Shown here: in pieces, positions 8,489-14,795 of the stretch | Layout: each line of letters opens with the position of its first letter | How positions within the stretch are numbered: the first letter of the stretch is position 1 | Source: an uncultured Sphingomonadales bacterium | GTDB taxonomy: Bacteria > Pseudomonadota > Alphaproteobacteria > Sphingomonadales > Sphingomonadaceae | DNA length: 21,655 bases | Assembly (NCBI GenBank): GCA_937898525.1 | Contig: CALCBC010000074.1 | Span: forward strand, 1-21,655 | Direction: 5' to 3' | The notes under the pieces: model-generated | What the model saw: only the letters and a program-made list of their open reading frames with translations | The model's database searches: none | Told to the model about the DNA's origin: nothing | Made by a program: the position numbers and the translations under genes

Positions 8489-9145
8489 GGGAGTGATCCA
8501 TCTGTTCGTTGAGTTTTGCGACCATCACCGCCTCGATGACGGGCAGCAGTTCGGCCGTGACGAGCGGCGGTACGCCGAGGGCGTCACCGAGCGCGAGCGC
8601 GGCCGACATATCCCAGCCGATCACGGCGCCGGGCAGCACGCGGAGCTGCCCACCAAGGCGGCCGACGAGGTCCCAGACCTGCCAACCCTCCGGTGTTTCC
8701 GGACGGTTCAGCCGCGCCGGGCAGTCCGGGCAGGCTTGCGCACAGGCTTCGCAGTAGCGCTCGCCCCCGCCGAAGGACCATTCGGCGAGGGCGCGGAGGC
8801 GTTTTTTTCCTGTTCCAGCAGCAGGCCCTTCGAGACGTAGGTCAGCTGGAAGGCCTCGAAGATCGGCCAGACATCGAGCAGCGCGTCGATGGCCTCCGGG
8901 CTCGGGTCGATCACGTTGCCGTCCGCGTCCCCAATGCCGTCCCAGGCCAGTAAGGTACGCCGCGCGAGCGCCTTCGCGAAAGCGACGGCGCGTTCCTCGT
9001 CCGAGGCTTCTTCCGGAACGGCCTCGACGGCCGGGTCGCTGCGTGTCGCCACCATCAGCGCCGTGGTGAGCGGGCGCAGCTGCACCCGAACGCCGGGGGC
9101 GACGTCGTGCCAGCGCGGCGCGTTGGTCAGGTCGAGCGTCAGCAT
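8481..9145 (-). CDS. Tail assembly chaperone GT, -1 frameshift fusion product
   Basis: Predicted 221-residue product: residues 1-115 of the G protein, then a -1 shift at the slippery A AAA AAC (8807-8801), then 106 residues in the next frame ending at 8481. The extension starts RLRALAEWSFGGGERY and carries CxxC-x3-CxxC (product Cys132, 135, 139, 142), a Trp-rich segment and a hydrophobic helix, and ends MDHSHG. No plausible start with a ribosome-binding site serves the extension alone, while the -1 frame is open across the junction. The layout (after the tail tube, before the tape measure, ending in an overlap with the latter) is that of lambda G/GT, whose products bind the tape measure and recruit tube subunits. 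The frameshift is inferred from sequence; efficiency is unknown. Confidence 0.85.
8708..9145 (-). CDS. Tail assembly chaperone G (zero-frame product)
   Basis: A 145-residue protein beginning MLTLDLTNAPRWHDVAPGVR. Residues 10-110 are a compact, acidic, helical domain (LARRTLLAWDGIGDADG, IDALLDVWPIFEAFQLTY), as in tail chaperones of phages and GTAs. After the slippery site at Lys114-Asn115 the zero frame runs only 30 more residues, a Ser/Ala/Pro-rich then basic tail ending ARTARRG. The start at 9145 is chosen over an in-frame codon at 9184 because it forms TAATG with the stop of the tail-tube gene and has GGAGA upstream. The protein should be the abundant partner of the GT form during tail assembly and be absent from the finished virion, by analogy with lambda. 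Confidence 0.9.
   Translation of the reverse strand: MLTLDLTNAPRWHDVAPGVRVQLRPLTTALMVATRSDPAVEAVPEEASDEERAVAFAKALARRTLLAWDGIGDADGNVIDPSPEAIDALLDVWPIFEAFQLTYVSKGLLLEQEKNASAPSPNGPSAGASATAKPVRKPARTARRG
8762..8807 (-). promoter_or_regulatory. Programmed -1 ribosomal frameshift signal (slippery heptamer plus hairpin)
   Basis: On the minus strand the zero-frame codons GAA AAA AAC form the canonical X XXY YYZ heptamer A AAA AAC at 8807-8801, within a run of seven A. Seven bases later an inverted repeat starts: the arm at 8793-8781 pairs with 8774-8762, 13 base pairs with one G-U, around a six-base loop (8780-8775). Slippery site, spacer and stem all match the classical arrangement. Shifting joins two frames that are each conserved-looking. 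It sits exactly where lambda-like tail operons carry the G/GT frameshift. Confidence 0.9.
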
Positions 9146-10086
9146 TAATAAGTCTCCACATCGTTCACGAGGGTGGCGGTGCACATCCGGCCAACGACGC
9201 TGTCGCGGGCGGCCTGCCAGTCGAAGGTGGCCTGCACGCCCTGCGGCCCGGAAATCTCGATGCGCGGGCGCGGCAGGTAGACGGCATGCACGGTGAAGGT
9301 GAAGCTTTCGCCGGAGGGCAGGACGTAGGCGAATTCCATCTCGCAGGCCTCGCCGTTGATCGCCTGCGTCACCAGCGTCTGGTCGGCGAAGCGCACATCG
9401 ATCCGGCCGGTCAGCGCGGCGATGGACGGGTCCGCCCCGTCGATGCGGCCGTCCGAGCGGATGGTCTCGATCCGGTCGAGATTGTTGGCGTAGGTGATCT
9501 CGGCCGAGACCACGTTGCCGAGAGCCGTGCCGTTGCGCGCAATCGCCCCGTTGAAATGGCCGAAGCGCTTCAACTCAAGTGCGGCCGGTGTTCCCGCGCT
9601 CGTCGTGGTCCCGACCGTCTCGCCCTGCGCCACCAGCCGCGCGGTGGCGGTCAACAGCCCCGAGCGCTGCATCTGCCAGGTGATCTGGTCGAGAACGCAG
9701 CCGGAATACATCGCGTACCGCGGCACCTCGGGCATGCCGGTCTCGATCGACATCGAGGGCAGCGTCCAGGACCCCGACTGGAACTCGTGGGTGTACGGGG
9801 CCTCCGCGCCCGTGGTCGTGGGCGTGCCGAAGGCGGCCTTCAGCCAGAATCCGAAGGCCTCGGCGTCGAGCGGGACCACGACATTGCCATCGGCCGTCAC
9901 CGCGTCCTTGATCGGCGCCAGCGGATCACGGCCGTAGCCGAGAAGCTCGGAGTTCAGCAGCGGCTGCTCGGCGCCGAGCGAGGTGCTGGCAAAGGGCATG
10001 CGGGTGAAGCCGCTCGCGGGCGGCGTTCCATAGGTCGTCTCGAACGCAAGCGCCATCAGCGCCCGCGCCCCCTGGGCTCGTGCCAT
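9145..10086 (-). CDS. Major tail tube protein (lambda gpV-like position)
   Basis: A 313-residue protein starting MARAQGARALMALAFETTYG, a start typical of tube proteins in Rhodobacterales phages. It has a PPASGFTRMPFASTSLG segment, an FGFWLKAAFGTPTTTG segment and alternating beta-type sequence to the end, without membrane segments. Its position between the tail-terminator-like gene and the G/GT chaperones, and its length, fit the tube subunit that polymerises around the tape measure. The ATG at 10086 has a strong GAGGAG ribosome-binding site six bases upstream, as expected for an abundant structural protein. Its stop overlaps the G start as TAATG. No Ig-like C-terminal domain of the lambda gpV kind is evident. 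Confidence 0.85.
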   Translation of the reverse strand: MARAQGARALMALAFETTYGTPPASGFTRMPFASTSLGAEQPLLNSELLGYGRDPLAPIKDAVTADGNVVVPLDAEAFGFWLKAAFGTPTTTGAEAPYTHEFQSGSWTLPSMSIETGMPEVPRYAMYSGCVLDQITWQMQRSGLLTATARLVAQGETVGTTTSAGTPAALELKRFGHFNGAIARNGTALGNVVSAEITYANNLDRIETIRSDGRIDGADPSIAALTGRIDVRFADQTLVTQAINGEACEMEFAYVLPSGESFTFTVHAVYLPRPRIEISGPQGVQATFDWQAARDSVVGRMCTATLVNDVETY

Positions 10087-10110
10087 GGAGTTCTCCTCGG
10101 GTTGTCGGGA

Positions 10111-10530
10111 TCAGCCGAGCGGATCGGCCGTGGAATAGTCCAGCACGACCGGTATGACGGCGGCCTTCATGCTCGCCGCGCCCTCGACGGGCAGATCGAC
10201 CGGCCGTGGGGCTTCCGCCTCGACCCAGTCGCAGAGGCCGCCCAGCGTTCGGTCTGCAGCGAGCGCCGCGCCCACGCTGGCGCAGAGCGTGTCGAAGACG
10301 GCGTCACGGTCGGCGCCCTGCACGACCGCCTCGATCTCGGCGCGGTGCTGGTAGTGGTAGCGCAGCGGCGACAGCGTGACCTCCGGCTCCCCCGGCTCGC
10401 CGTCACGCAGGATCAGCAGCCCCTCGGCCGGGACGCGCTCGGGCAGCACCTCGCCGCGGAGGGCGATGGCGGGCAACGCCGAAAGCCGCGCGTGCAGCGC
10501 AGCGAGGATGGTTTCGCTGGGAGATGACAT
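10111..10530 (-). CDS. Tail-terminator/tail-completion-like protein (often annotated 'acyl-CoA transferase')
   Basis: A 139-residue protein starting MSSPSETILAALHARLSALP, with LSPLRYHYQHRAEIEAVVQG and AALAADRTLGGLCDWVEAEA segments. Homologues at this place in GTA-like phages are often labelled acyl-CoA transferase, a name with no enzymatic basis visible here. The length, the beta-alpha pattern and the position just before the tail tube fit a tail terminator of the lambda gpU kind, which caps the tube. The start at 10530 is preferred over upstream extension because of CGGAAG upstream and a family-like N-terminus; the open frame further upstream is low-quality sequence. It is the first minus-strand gene after the inserted ChaC-like gene, so it may need its own promoter or read-through across that gene. 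Confidence 0.7.
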   Translation of the reverse strand: MSSPSETILAALHARLSALPAIALRGEVLPERVPAEGLLILRDGEPGEPEVTLSPLRYHYQHRAEIEAVVQGADRDAVFDTLCASVGAALAADRTLGGLCDWVEAEAPRPVDLPVEGAASMKAAVIPVVLDYSTADPLG

Positions 10531-10658
10531 AGAATTGAAGCTTCCGGATGCAATCGAAATCCATGCCGCGGGCACGGCGTCGGTCGAAAATGAAGACCCT
10601 GATCTACTCACGCGGCTTGTGCCAAGATGCTTGAAGCGCCGGTCGCCCGAGACTCGTC
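10531..10658. other. Divergent intergenic spacer with a 10-bp direct repeat and an 11-codon leader frame
   Basis: A 128-base spacer between the minus-strand tail-terminator-like gene and the plus-strand ChaC-like gene. GCCAAGATGC occurs at 10621-10630 and again, exactly 50 bases later, at 10671-10680; each copy contains an ATG. From the first ATG (10627) an 11-codon frame runs to a TGA at 10660-10662 that overlaps the GTG start of the ChaC-like gene (GTGA). I find no convincing -35/-10 pair on either strand, only weak TTGAAG boxes at 10535 and 10631, so promoters here are expected from the layout but not demonstrated. Confidence 0.4.
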
Positions 10659-11375
10659 GTGACTGATGGGGCCAAGATGCAAGCTGCCTCCAGAAACCTC
10701 TCGCTGACACCGGACCATATCGCCCGGGTCCACCGCGTTGTCGAAGACACGGGCCCGACTCCTGGCGTTCAGCAGCAGACCGATGCCGACTATGCCGACT
10801 GGGTGGCACGGATTGCCGGGAGCCACCCCGATCCCCACCGGCCGACCCAGTTGTTCGCTTTCGGCTCGCTGATCTGGAAGCCCGAGATCGAGCACCGGGC
10901 CGAGCAGACTGGGGTCGCCCGGGGCTGGCATCGTTCCTTCTGCCTGCGCCAGCACCGCTTTCGCGGCACGCTGGATCAGCCCGGGCTGATGATGGCGCTG
11001 GACCGTGGCGGCCAATGCCGGGGTGTCCTCTACGAACTGCCGTCGGAAAACCTCGAACACCAGCTGGACCGCCTGTTCCGTCGCGAATTCACTGTGAAGC
11101 CGATCAACAACGTGCCCCGCTGGATCACGGTTCAGACGGCATCCGGCCCGGTAAAAGCGCTGGGTTTCGTGATGAACCGGGCCTCGACCTACTATGCCGG
11201 CAGTCTATCGCCAGATGAGGTCGCCCGGACACTTGCCGTCGCCTGCGGCCATTGGGGCAGCGGCGCGGAATATCTGCTGAACACCGTGACCCAGCTTGAA
11301 GCGCGTGGGATTCGCGACAGCGGGCTGTGGCACCTGCAGCAGCTGGTCGCGCGACAGATCGACGGGCTGTCGTAA
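10659..11375 (+). CDS. chaC: ChaC-like gamma-glutamylcyclotransferase (accessory/moron gene)
   Basis: A 238-residue protein of the ChaC family, which releases 5-oxoproline from glutathione (gamma-glutamyl peptides) in the cytoplasm. Evidence: the substrate loop FGSLIW at 68-73, an HRSFCLRQHRFRGT segment, RGVLYELP at 121-128, the likely catalytic glutamate Glu143 in LFRREF, and the C-terminal AEYLLNTVTQLEARGI signature. The length is that of complete bacterial ChaC. The start is either GTG 10659 or ATG 10677; neither has a strong ribosome-binding site. It is oriented against all flanking structural genes, and its stop is one base from the stop of the DUF6441 gene. Nothing in virion assembly needs this enzyme, so I read it as a cargo gene expressed from the prophage or during infection. 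It could also be a host gene captured by recombination. Confidence 0.9.
   Translation: MTDGAKMQAASRNLSLTPDHIARVHRVVEDTGPTPGVQQQTDADYADWVARIAGSHPDPHRPTQLFAFGSLIWKPEIEHRAEQTGVARGWHRSFCLRQHRFRGTLDQPGLMMALDRGGQCRGVLYELPSENLEHQLDRLFRREFTVKPINNVPRWITVQTASGPVKALGFVMNRASTYYAGSLSPDEVARTLAVACGHWGSGAEYLLNTVTQLEARGIRDSGLWHLQQLVARQIDGLS
11352..11372. terminator. Weak hairpin at the convergent ChaC/DUF6441 gene ends
   Basis: CGACAG (11352-11357) and CTGTCG (11367-11372) form a perfect 6-bp stem with a nine-base loop directly before the ChaC stop codon. The two genes converge with only one base between their stops, so any termination must occur inside coding sequence. There is no T-run on either side. A terminator role is only a possibility. 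Confidence 0.25.
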
Positions 11376-11376
11376 G

Positions 11377-12009
11377 TCACCGCAACTTCCCCTCCACCCA
11401 GTTGGCCACGATCCTCCCCGGCAGACCGTCCAACGCCCGGTCTGCATCCCGCGCCAAGTCCAGCCGCTTCGGCAGCTTCACCTGCGGCACCAGCAGGAAG
11501 ATCGGTGCGGTGACCTTGCCGCGCCCGGTCTTCGAGCGCGATACCACCGCCTGGCCCTTGGTGTTCAGCCGTCCCTCCGCCACCAGCAGGCTCGGGCCCG
11601 TCCGTCGATAGACGAAGCGCAGGCGCAGCCCGCGTCGCCGTTCCCATTCGCCGGGCGTGATCCTGCCGCCGCGCAGGGACTTGCCTGCGGCTGGCAGCGG
11701 GATCGCCAGCCAGAACCCATTCTTCGAGCGGATCAGCGGCCCCGTGTCATGCGCGCCCACGATCACTGGGGCCTTCGACCAGATCAGGGCCGCCGCGTCG
11801 AGACTTTCGCCCGCCCTCGGGAAGTTCTGGCTCCGGATCGAGTTGGCCAGCCGGGTCCCGAGCCCCGCGCCAGTGATCTGCAACCGCCAGGCGCTCTTCA
11901 GCCCGGTCCCGGCCTCGCGCATGGCTGCGGTCACGGCGCGTTCGCCCGCCGCGACCTCGGCCGCCATCATCGCGACGATGTCGGGATCGATGTCGAGCTT
12001 CAGTTTCAT
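11377..12009 (-). CDS. DUF6441 family phage protein (lambda gpZ-like position)
   Basis: A protein of about 210 residues starting MKLKLDIDPDIVAMMAAEVA, with LKSAWRLQITGAGLGTRLAN and a conserved LRLRFVYRR segment, which I recognise as DUF6441. The family is found in alphaproteobacterial phages next to the tail-terminator and head-tail attachment genes. Position and basic helical composition suggest a neck or tail-completion protein comparable to HK97 gp10/lambda Z; this is inference. The ATG at 12009 is chosen; a GTG at 12018 overlaps the upstream stop as GTGA and would add three residues. The tail-terminator-like gene should follow directly, but here a plus-strand ChaC-like gene intervenes. 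Confidence 0.82.
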   Translation of the reverse strand: MKLKLDIDPDIVAMMAAEVAAGERAVTAAMREAGTGLKSAWRLQITGAGLGTRLANSIRSQNFPRAGESLDAAALIWSKAPVIVGAHDTGPLIRSKNGFWLAIPLPAAGKSLRGGRITPGEWERRRGLRLRFVYRRTGPSLLVAEGRLNTKGQAVVSRSKTGRGKVTAPIFLLVPQVKLPKRLDLARDADRALDGLPGRIVANWVEGKLR

Positions 12010-12014
12010 CACGG

Positions 12015-12326
12015 TCACGCCGGGCGCAGATCGACGGTCCAGACCAGCCGCTCGCGGTCGCGGACGGGCTCGCCCTGAATGAGGAAGGCGTCCCCGTCGA
12101 TGTCGATACGGTCGCCGGGGCGCGGGTTCGCCACGTCGGCCACGCGCAGGTCGATCCGGGTGGTCTCGGACCAGAGCCGCGCATCGCCGAAGTCCGTGAT
12201 CGCATCGGCACGCCGGGCGACCACGCGCACCAGGACGGGCGCGCCGCCGTCGGCTATGTAGACCGCGTCCCGGCCGATGTTCTGATCGGCGAAGAGCGCA
12301 CCCACGGCGGCGGCGAAGGCGCTCAT
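12015..12326 (-). CDS. Head-tail attachment protein (lambda FII-like/'ATP-binding sugar transporter-like')
   Basis: A 103-residue, beta-rich, acidic protein: MSAFAAAVGALFADQNIGRD, then AVYIADGGAPVLVRVVARR and a C-terminal DRIDIDGDAFLIQGEP. This is the profile of the small FII-type attachment proteins, often mislabelled as sugar-transporter-like, which join the portal/connector to the tail. The start ATG at 12326 shares its last-read base arrangement with the TGA of the DUF2190 gene (TGATG), and the gene is followed by DUF6441, as expected in a lambda-type head-neck module. No transporter features (Walker motifs, membrane helices) are present, so I reject that label. Confidence 0.78.
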   Translation of the reverse strand: MSAFAAAVGALFADQNIGRDAVYIADGGAPVLVRVVARRADAITDFGDARLWSETTRIDLRVADVANPRPGDRIDIDGDAFLIQGEPVRDRERLVWTVDLRPA

Positions 12327-12661
12327 CAGAACGTCGCGTTCAGGCGGACCCGACCGATTGTATCGCCCGCACCGCTCGCCACCGCCTCGACGGCCACGCC
12401 GATGAGAGTGTTGTCGGTCGCCACCGTGGTGCAGCGCTTGTTGGTGTCGTCCCAATAGACCTTCGCGCCGACGGTCCAGGCCTGCGAGCCGACCTTGGCG
12501 ATGTCGAAGACGCCCACGAGCGCGGTCTCAACAGGCTCGCCGAGGGCGGCGGCGCCAGCGGCGACGCCGAAGATGGAGCCGACGAGCAGGCCATCGCCGG
12601 AGACGACGGCATAGGGCGCGGTCAGGGTGACGGTTTTGCCGGGCTGGACGTAGGTTTTCAT
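12326..12661 (-). CDS. DUF2190 family capsid cement/decoration protein (lambda gpD-like position)
   Basis: A 111-residue, Gly/Ala/Val-rich protein starting MKTYVQPGKTVTLTAPYAVV, with LVGSIFGVAAGAAALGEPVE and WTVGAKVYWDDTNKRCTTVA. These are standard landmarks of DUF2190, a family of small beta proteins encoded next to the capsid gene and thought to bind the outside of the head. The gene lies 74 bases after the capsid fusion gene. That spacer holds a hairpin and a GAGGA ribosome-binding site inside the palindrome GAGGATCCTC (12665-12674). Such a protein is normally needed in numbers close to the capsid subunit. Confidence 0.85.
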   Translation of the reverse strand: MKTYVQPGKTVTLTAPYAVVSGDGLLVGSIFGVAAGAAALGEPVETALVGVFDIAKVGSQAWTVGAKVYWDDTNKRCTTVATDNTLIGVAVEAVASGAGDTIGRVRLNATF

Positions 12662-12687
12662 GGGGAGGATCCTCGTGGAAAGACGAA

Positions 12688-12709
12688 GGGCGGCCCGATT
12701 GGACCGCCC
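12688..12709 (-). terminator. Hairpin in the capsid-DUF2190 spacer (partial terminator or processing site)
   Basis: GGGCGG (12688-12693) pairs with CCGCCC (12704-12709), with a C/A mismatch and two further C-G pairs inside around a GATT loop. In the direction of transcription (minus) it is followed by TTCGTCTTTCC, only moderately T-rich. It lies between two structural genes, so full termination is unlikely; attenuation or mRNA stabilisation would fit better. Confidence 0.4.
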
Positions 12710-12735
12710 GCGTGTCAGGGTTCAGGATGGGTGCG

Positions 12736-14790
12736 TTACGCGCCCGGGTTCTTGTAGAGACCGCGCCAGTCGATCGCCTTGGCGCCGAAGTCGAGGCGGC
12801 ACTTGATCTCGACGCCGTCGACGTCGAAGCCGTTGCGCGTCTCGATGTAGGCGCCCTGCTGGCCTTCGAGATAGGCGTACTCGATGGTGTCGATCTGGTT
12901 CGGGCTGGCCGCCAGATACCAGGCGGTCTCGCTGGCGGCGTCGAGCCGGGGCTCGCTGATCGGCGCGAGGGTGCGGATCGACTGCGGCACCACGCTGGGC
13001 GTCGCGGCGGGCACGAGGTTCTGGGCGACCAGCTGCTCGGCCTTCAGTTCGAGCGAGGCGGGCACGATCAGGAAGGCGGGCCGGACGTTCAGCACCGTCT
13101 TCTTGTCGAGTCCCGTCTGCTTGGCCATGGCGGCACGCGCCGCGCCGACGCTGCCGACATCCAGCGCCGCGCCGGTGCCTGCGAGGTTCTTGTGGGTGGT
13201 ATGGAACAGCGCGTTGCCGTCGGCCATCGCCGGGTTGGCGGTGATGATCCCCCAGACCACGTCCGACTCCAGCTGCGCGATGGAGTTGCCATACATCGCC
13301 GGAATGCGCGTGAAGGCGTCGAGATCGTCGTTGATCAGCGTCTGGCGGGTGATGGCGACGACGCGGCCATAGGTCTTGACCTTGTAGCTCTCCTTGCTTT
13401 CGCCGAGCGTGCCGCGCTTGAACTCGCCGCTCTCGCCGACCTCGAGCAGTTGCGGCGCTTCGCCAAGCTGGACCCGGTGCATCGCCTTGAAGTCGGTGGC
13501 GAGCACCTGGCGGCAGAACAGCATGAAGGTGCGGGGATAGGCCTCGTAGGCCTGCCGCAGGGTCTTGTTGGTGACGGCCGAAAGGATCTCGGGGAAATCC
13601 GAGGTCGAATGCAGCGCGCGCGTCGCGACCTCGTCGCGCGAGAGACCCCGCGTGTTGACCCCGGCATTGCCGAGGCTTTCGCGGGCCAGTTCCAGCAGCG
13701 TCATGCCGCGATACTGGCGCGCGGCGTCCTCCAGCTGGAACAGCGTCGGGCTGTAGCGGTGCAGCAGCGCGTTCGCCACCGCGTCGCGGCGGGTGATGCG
13801 CTCGTCCCGGCCGCCGAGCGGGACGGAGACATGGGGGAAGGTCCGGGTCTCGTCGGACTTCGCCGCGACCTGCTCGAGGATCAGGCGGCGGGACTCGTCG
13901 ACGCTGACGCCGCGCTTGACCAGATCCTCGGCGAAGCCGCGCTCGAGATTCAGGCGGCCCGCGAGATCGTAGATCGTGGAGACGCGCTCGCGCTCCGCCT
14001 CCCGGGCGCGGGTGGCGACGGCCTCGGTGTCGGGCGCGGGAGCTGCCTGCGTCTTCGGCTGGCTGCGGGTCTCGCTGGCGGCGACCTTCGAGTCGGGCGC
14101 AGCCGCTTTTTGCTCGGTCATGGGGGTGTCCTCGGTTTCGACCGGCTCGGTCGGCTGGGTGGTGGCGGGGGTTGCGGCGTCGCTCGAAGGGGTCTGGGTC
14201 TTGTCCGTCATCGGGGATGCTCCTTGCTCTGTGGGGGCGTCCCGGCGTTGGAGGACGCAGTCGTGAAGGGGATGCTGGGCGCGGAAGCCTGCGGCGGGGT
14301 CGGCGCCGACCGCGACGGCGGAAACCTCGAACGGCGTCCAGTCCACCGCGCGCCAAAGCTCGCGGGCGGCCTCGGGCTTCGAGACCTCGAAGCGGTGGAC
14401 CTGATAGCCGATGGAGACCGCGCGGATGTGCCCAGCCTGGATGTCGCGCCAGATCGGCTCGACATCGGCGCGCTCGCTGATCCGCACCAGCGCGATGCCT
14501 CGGCCGTTCTCGATCCGCGCCGAGCCCGGCACGACCGAACCGATGACCGCGTCGAGCGTGTCGAGCTCGTGCACCTTCAGGAACGGCGCGCCCGCGTTCA
14601 GCCGGTCGAGCCGGACATGGGCCGGGTCGAGGCTCAGTTCCTCGTCGTAGGGCTCGCCGAAGAAGGTCGCGCGCCGGACGCGCGCCCCGGCCGACCAGAC
14701 CACCTCGACGGTGCGGCTGTCGGCATCGGCCGTGTTCGGCGCAAGCTCCGCCGACCGGCGCATGGCCGGCAGTTCGATCATCGTGTCCAT
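12736..14790 (-). CDS. Prohead protease/major capsid protein fusion
   Basis: A 684-residue protein with two parts. Residues 1-170 are a prohead protease of the HK97-like serine type: His74 in LKVHELD, Ser126 in IRAVSIGYQV, and Glu155 in WTPFEVSAV as the probable third member. Residues 194-270 are a Thr/Pro/Ala-rich linker followed by a charged helix. Residues of about 330-684 form the capsid subunit, resembling the Mu gpT-like major head family: a Tyr-Pro-Arg-Thr-Phe segment, an FKRGTLGESKESYKVKTYGR segment and the diagnostic ADGNALFHTTHKNLAG. Such fusions are known in alphaproteobacterial phages; the protease presumably frees the subunit during maturation. The start at 14790 is five bases after the portal stop. 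The open frame upstream of 14790 is a shadow of the portal gene. Two internal starts are listed separately. Confidence 0.93.
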   Translation of the reverse strand: MDTMIELPAMRRSAELAPNTADADSRTVEVVWSAGARVRRATFFGEPYDEELSLDPAHVRLDRLNAGAPFLKVHELDTLDAVIGSVVPGSARIENGRGIALVRISERADVEPIWRDIQAGHIRAVSIGYQVHRFEVSKPEAARELWRAVDWTPFEVSAVAVGADPAAGFRAQHPLHDCVLQRRDAPTEQGASPMTDKTQTPSSDAATPATTQPTEPVETEDTPMTEQKAAAPDSKVAASETRSQPKTQAAPAPDTEAVATRAREAERERVSTIYDLAGRLNLERGFAEDLVKRGVSVDESRRLILEQVAAKSDETRTFPHVSVPLGGRDERITRRDAVANALLHRYSPTLFQLEDAARQYRGMTLLELARESLGNAGVNTRGLSRDEVATRALHSTSDFPEILSAVTNKTLRQAYEAYPRTFMLFCRQVLATDFKAMHRVQLGEAPQLLEVGESGEFKRGTLGESKESYKVKTYGRVVAITRQTLINDDLDAFTRIPAMYGNSIAQLESDVVWGIITANPAMADGNALFHTTHKNLAGTGAALDVGSVGAARAAMAKQTGLDKKTVLNVRPAFLIVPASLELKAEQLVAQNLVPAATPSVVPQSIRTLAPISEPRLDAASETAWYLAASPNQIDTIEYAYLEGQQGAYIETRNGFDVDGVEIKCRLDFGAKAIDWRGLYKNPGA
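14119..14133 (-). promoter_or_regulatory. Second internal ribosome-binding site and in-frame ATG in the fusion linker
   Basis: GAGGA at 14133-14129, seven bases upstream of an in-frame ATG at 14121-14119 (Met224, reading MTEQKAAAPD). Use would give a 461-residue capsid protein with a shorter linker. The site is weaker than the one 90 bases upstream and may be chance in Glu-rich coding sequence. Confidence 0.4.
14209..14225 (-). promoter_or_regulatory. Internal ribosome-binding site and in-frame ATG within the protease/capsid fusion
   Basis: AAGGAG at 14225-14220, eight bases upstream of an in-frame ATG at 14211-14209 (Met194, reading MTDKTQTPSS). The start lies exactly at the border between protease domain and linker. 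Use would give a 491-residue protein without the protease, comparable in principle to nested Nu3 within lambda C. Confidence 0.6.
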
Positions 14791-14795
14791 GAAGG

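Noticed and set aside
8762..8808. Rho-independent terminator on the plus strand (GC hairpin followed by TTTTTTT)
   Set aside because: The T-run starts eight bases after the stem, no plus-strand gene ends there, and the same bases form a complete frameshift signal on the coding strand.
8481..9161. The whole -1 frame from 9161 as an independent gene
   Set aside because: Before the slippery site its translation is Arg-rich shadow of the G gene; only the part after 8801 looks like real protein.
10111..10530. Acyl-CoA transferase function
   Set aside because: There are no catalytic motifs or adequate length; the gene lies in the tail-terminator position and the label is probably inherited misannotation.
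10619..10640. Sigma-54-like promoter (TTGGCAC on the minus strand)
   Set aside because: The -24-like TGGCAC lacks a GC/TTGC element at the required distance.
10531..10809. N-terminal extension of the tail-terminator-like gene up to 10809
   Set aside because: The added sequence is Arg/Ser-rich noise overlapping the divergent ChaC-like gene; the ATG at 10530 has a ribosome-binding site and a family-like start.
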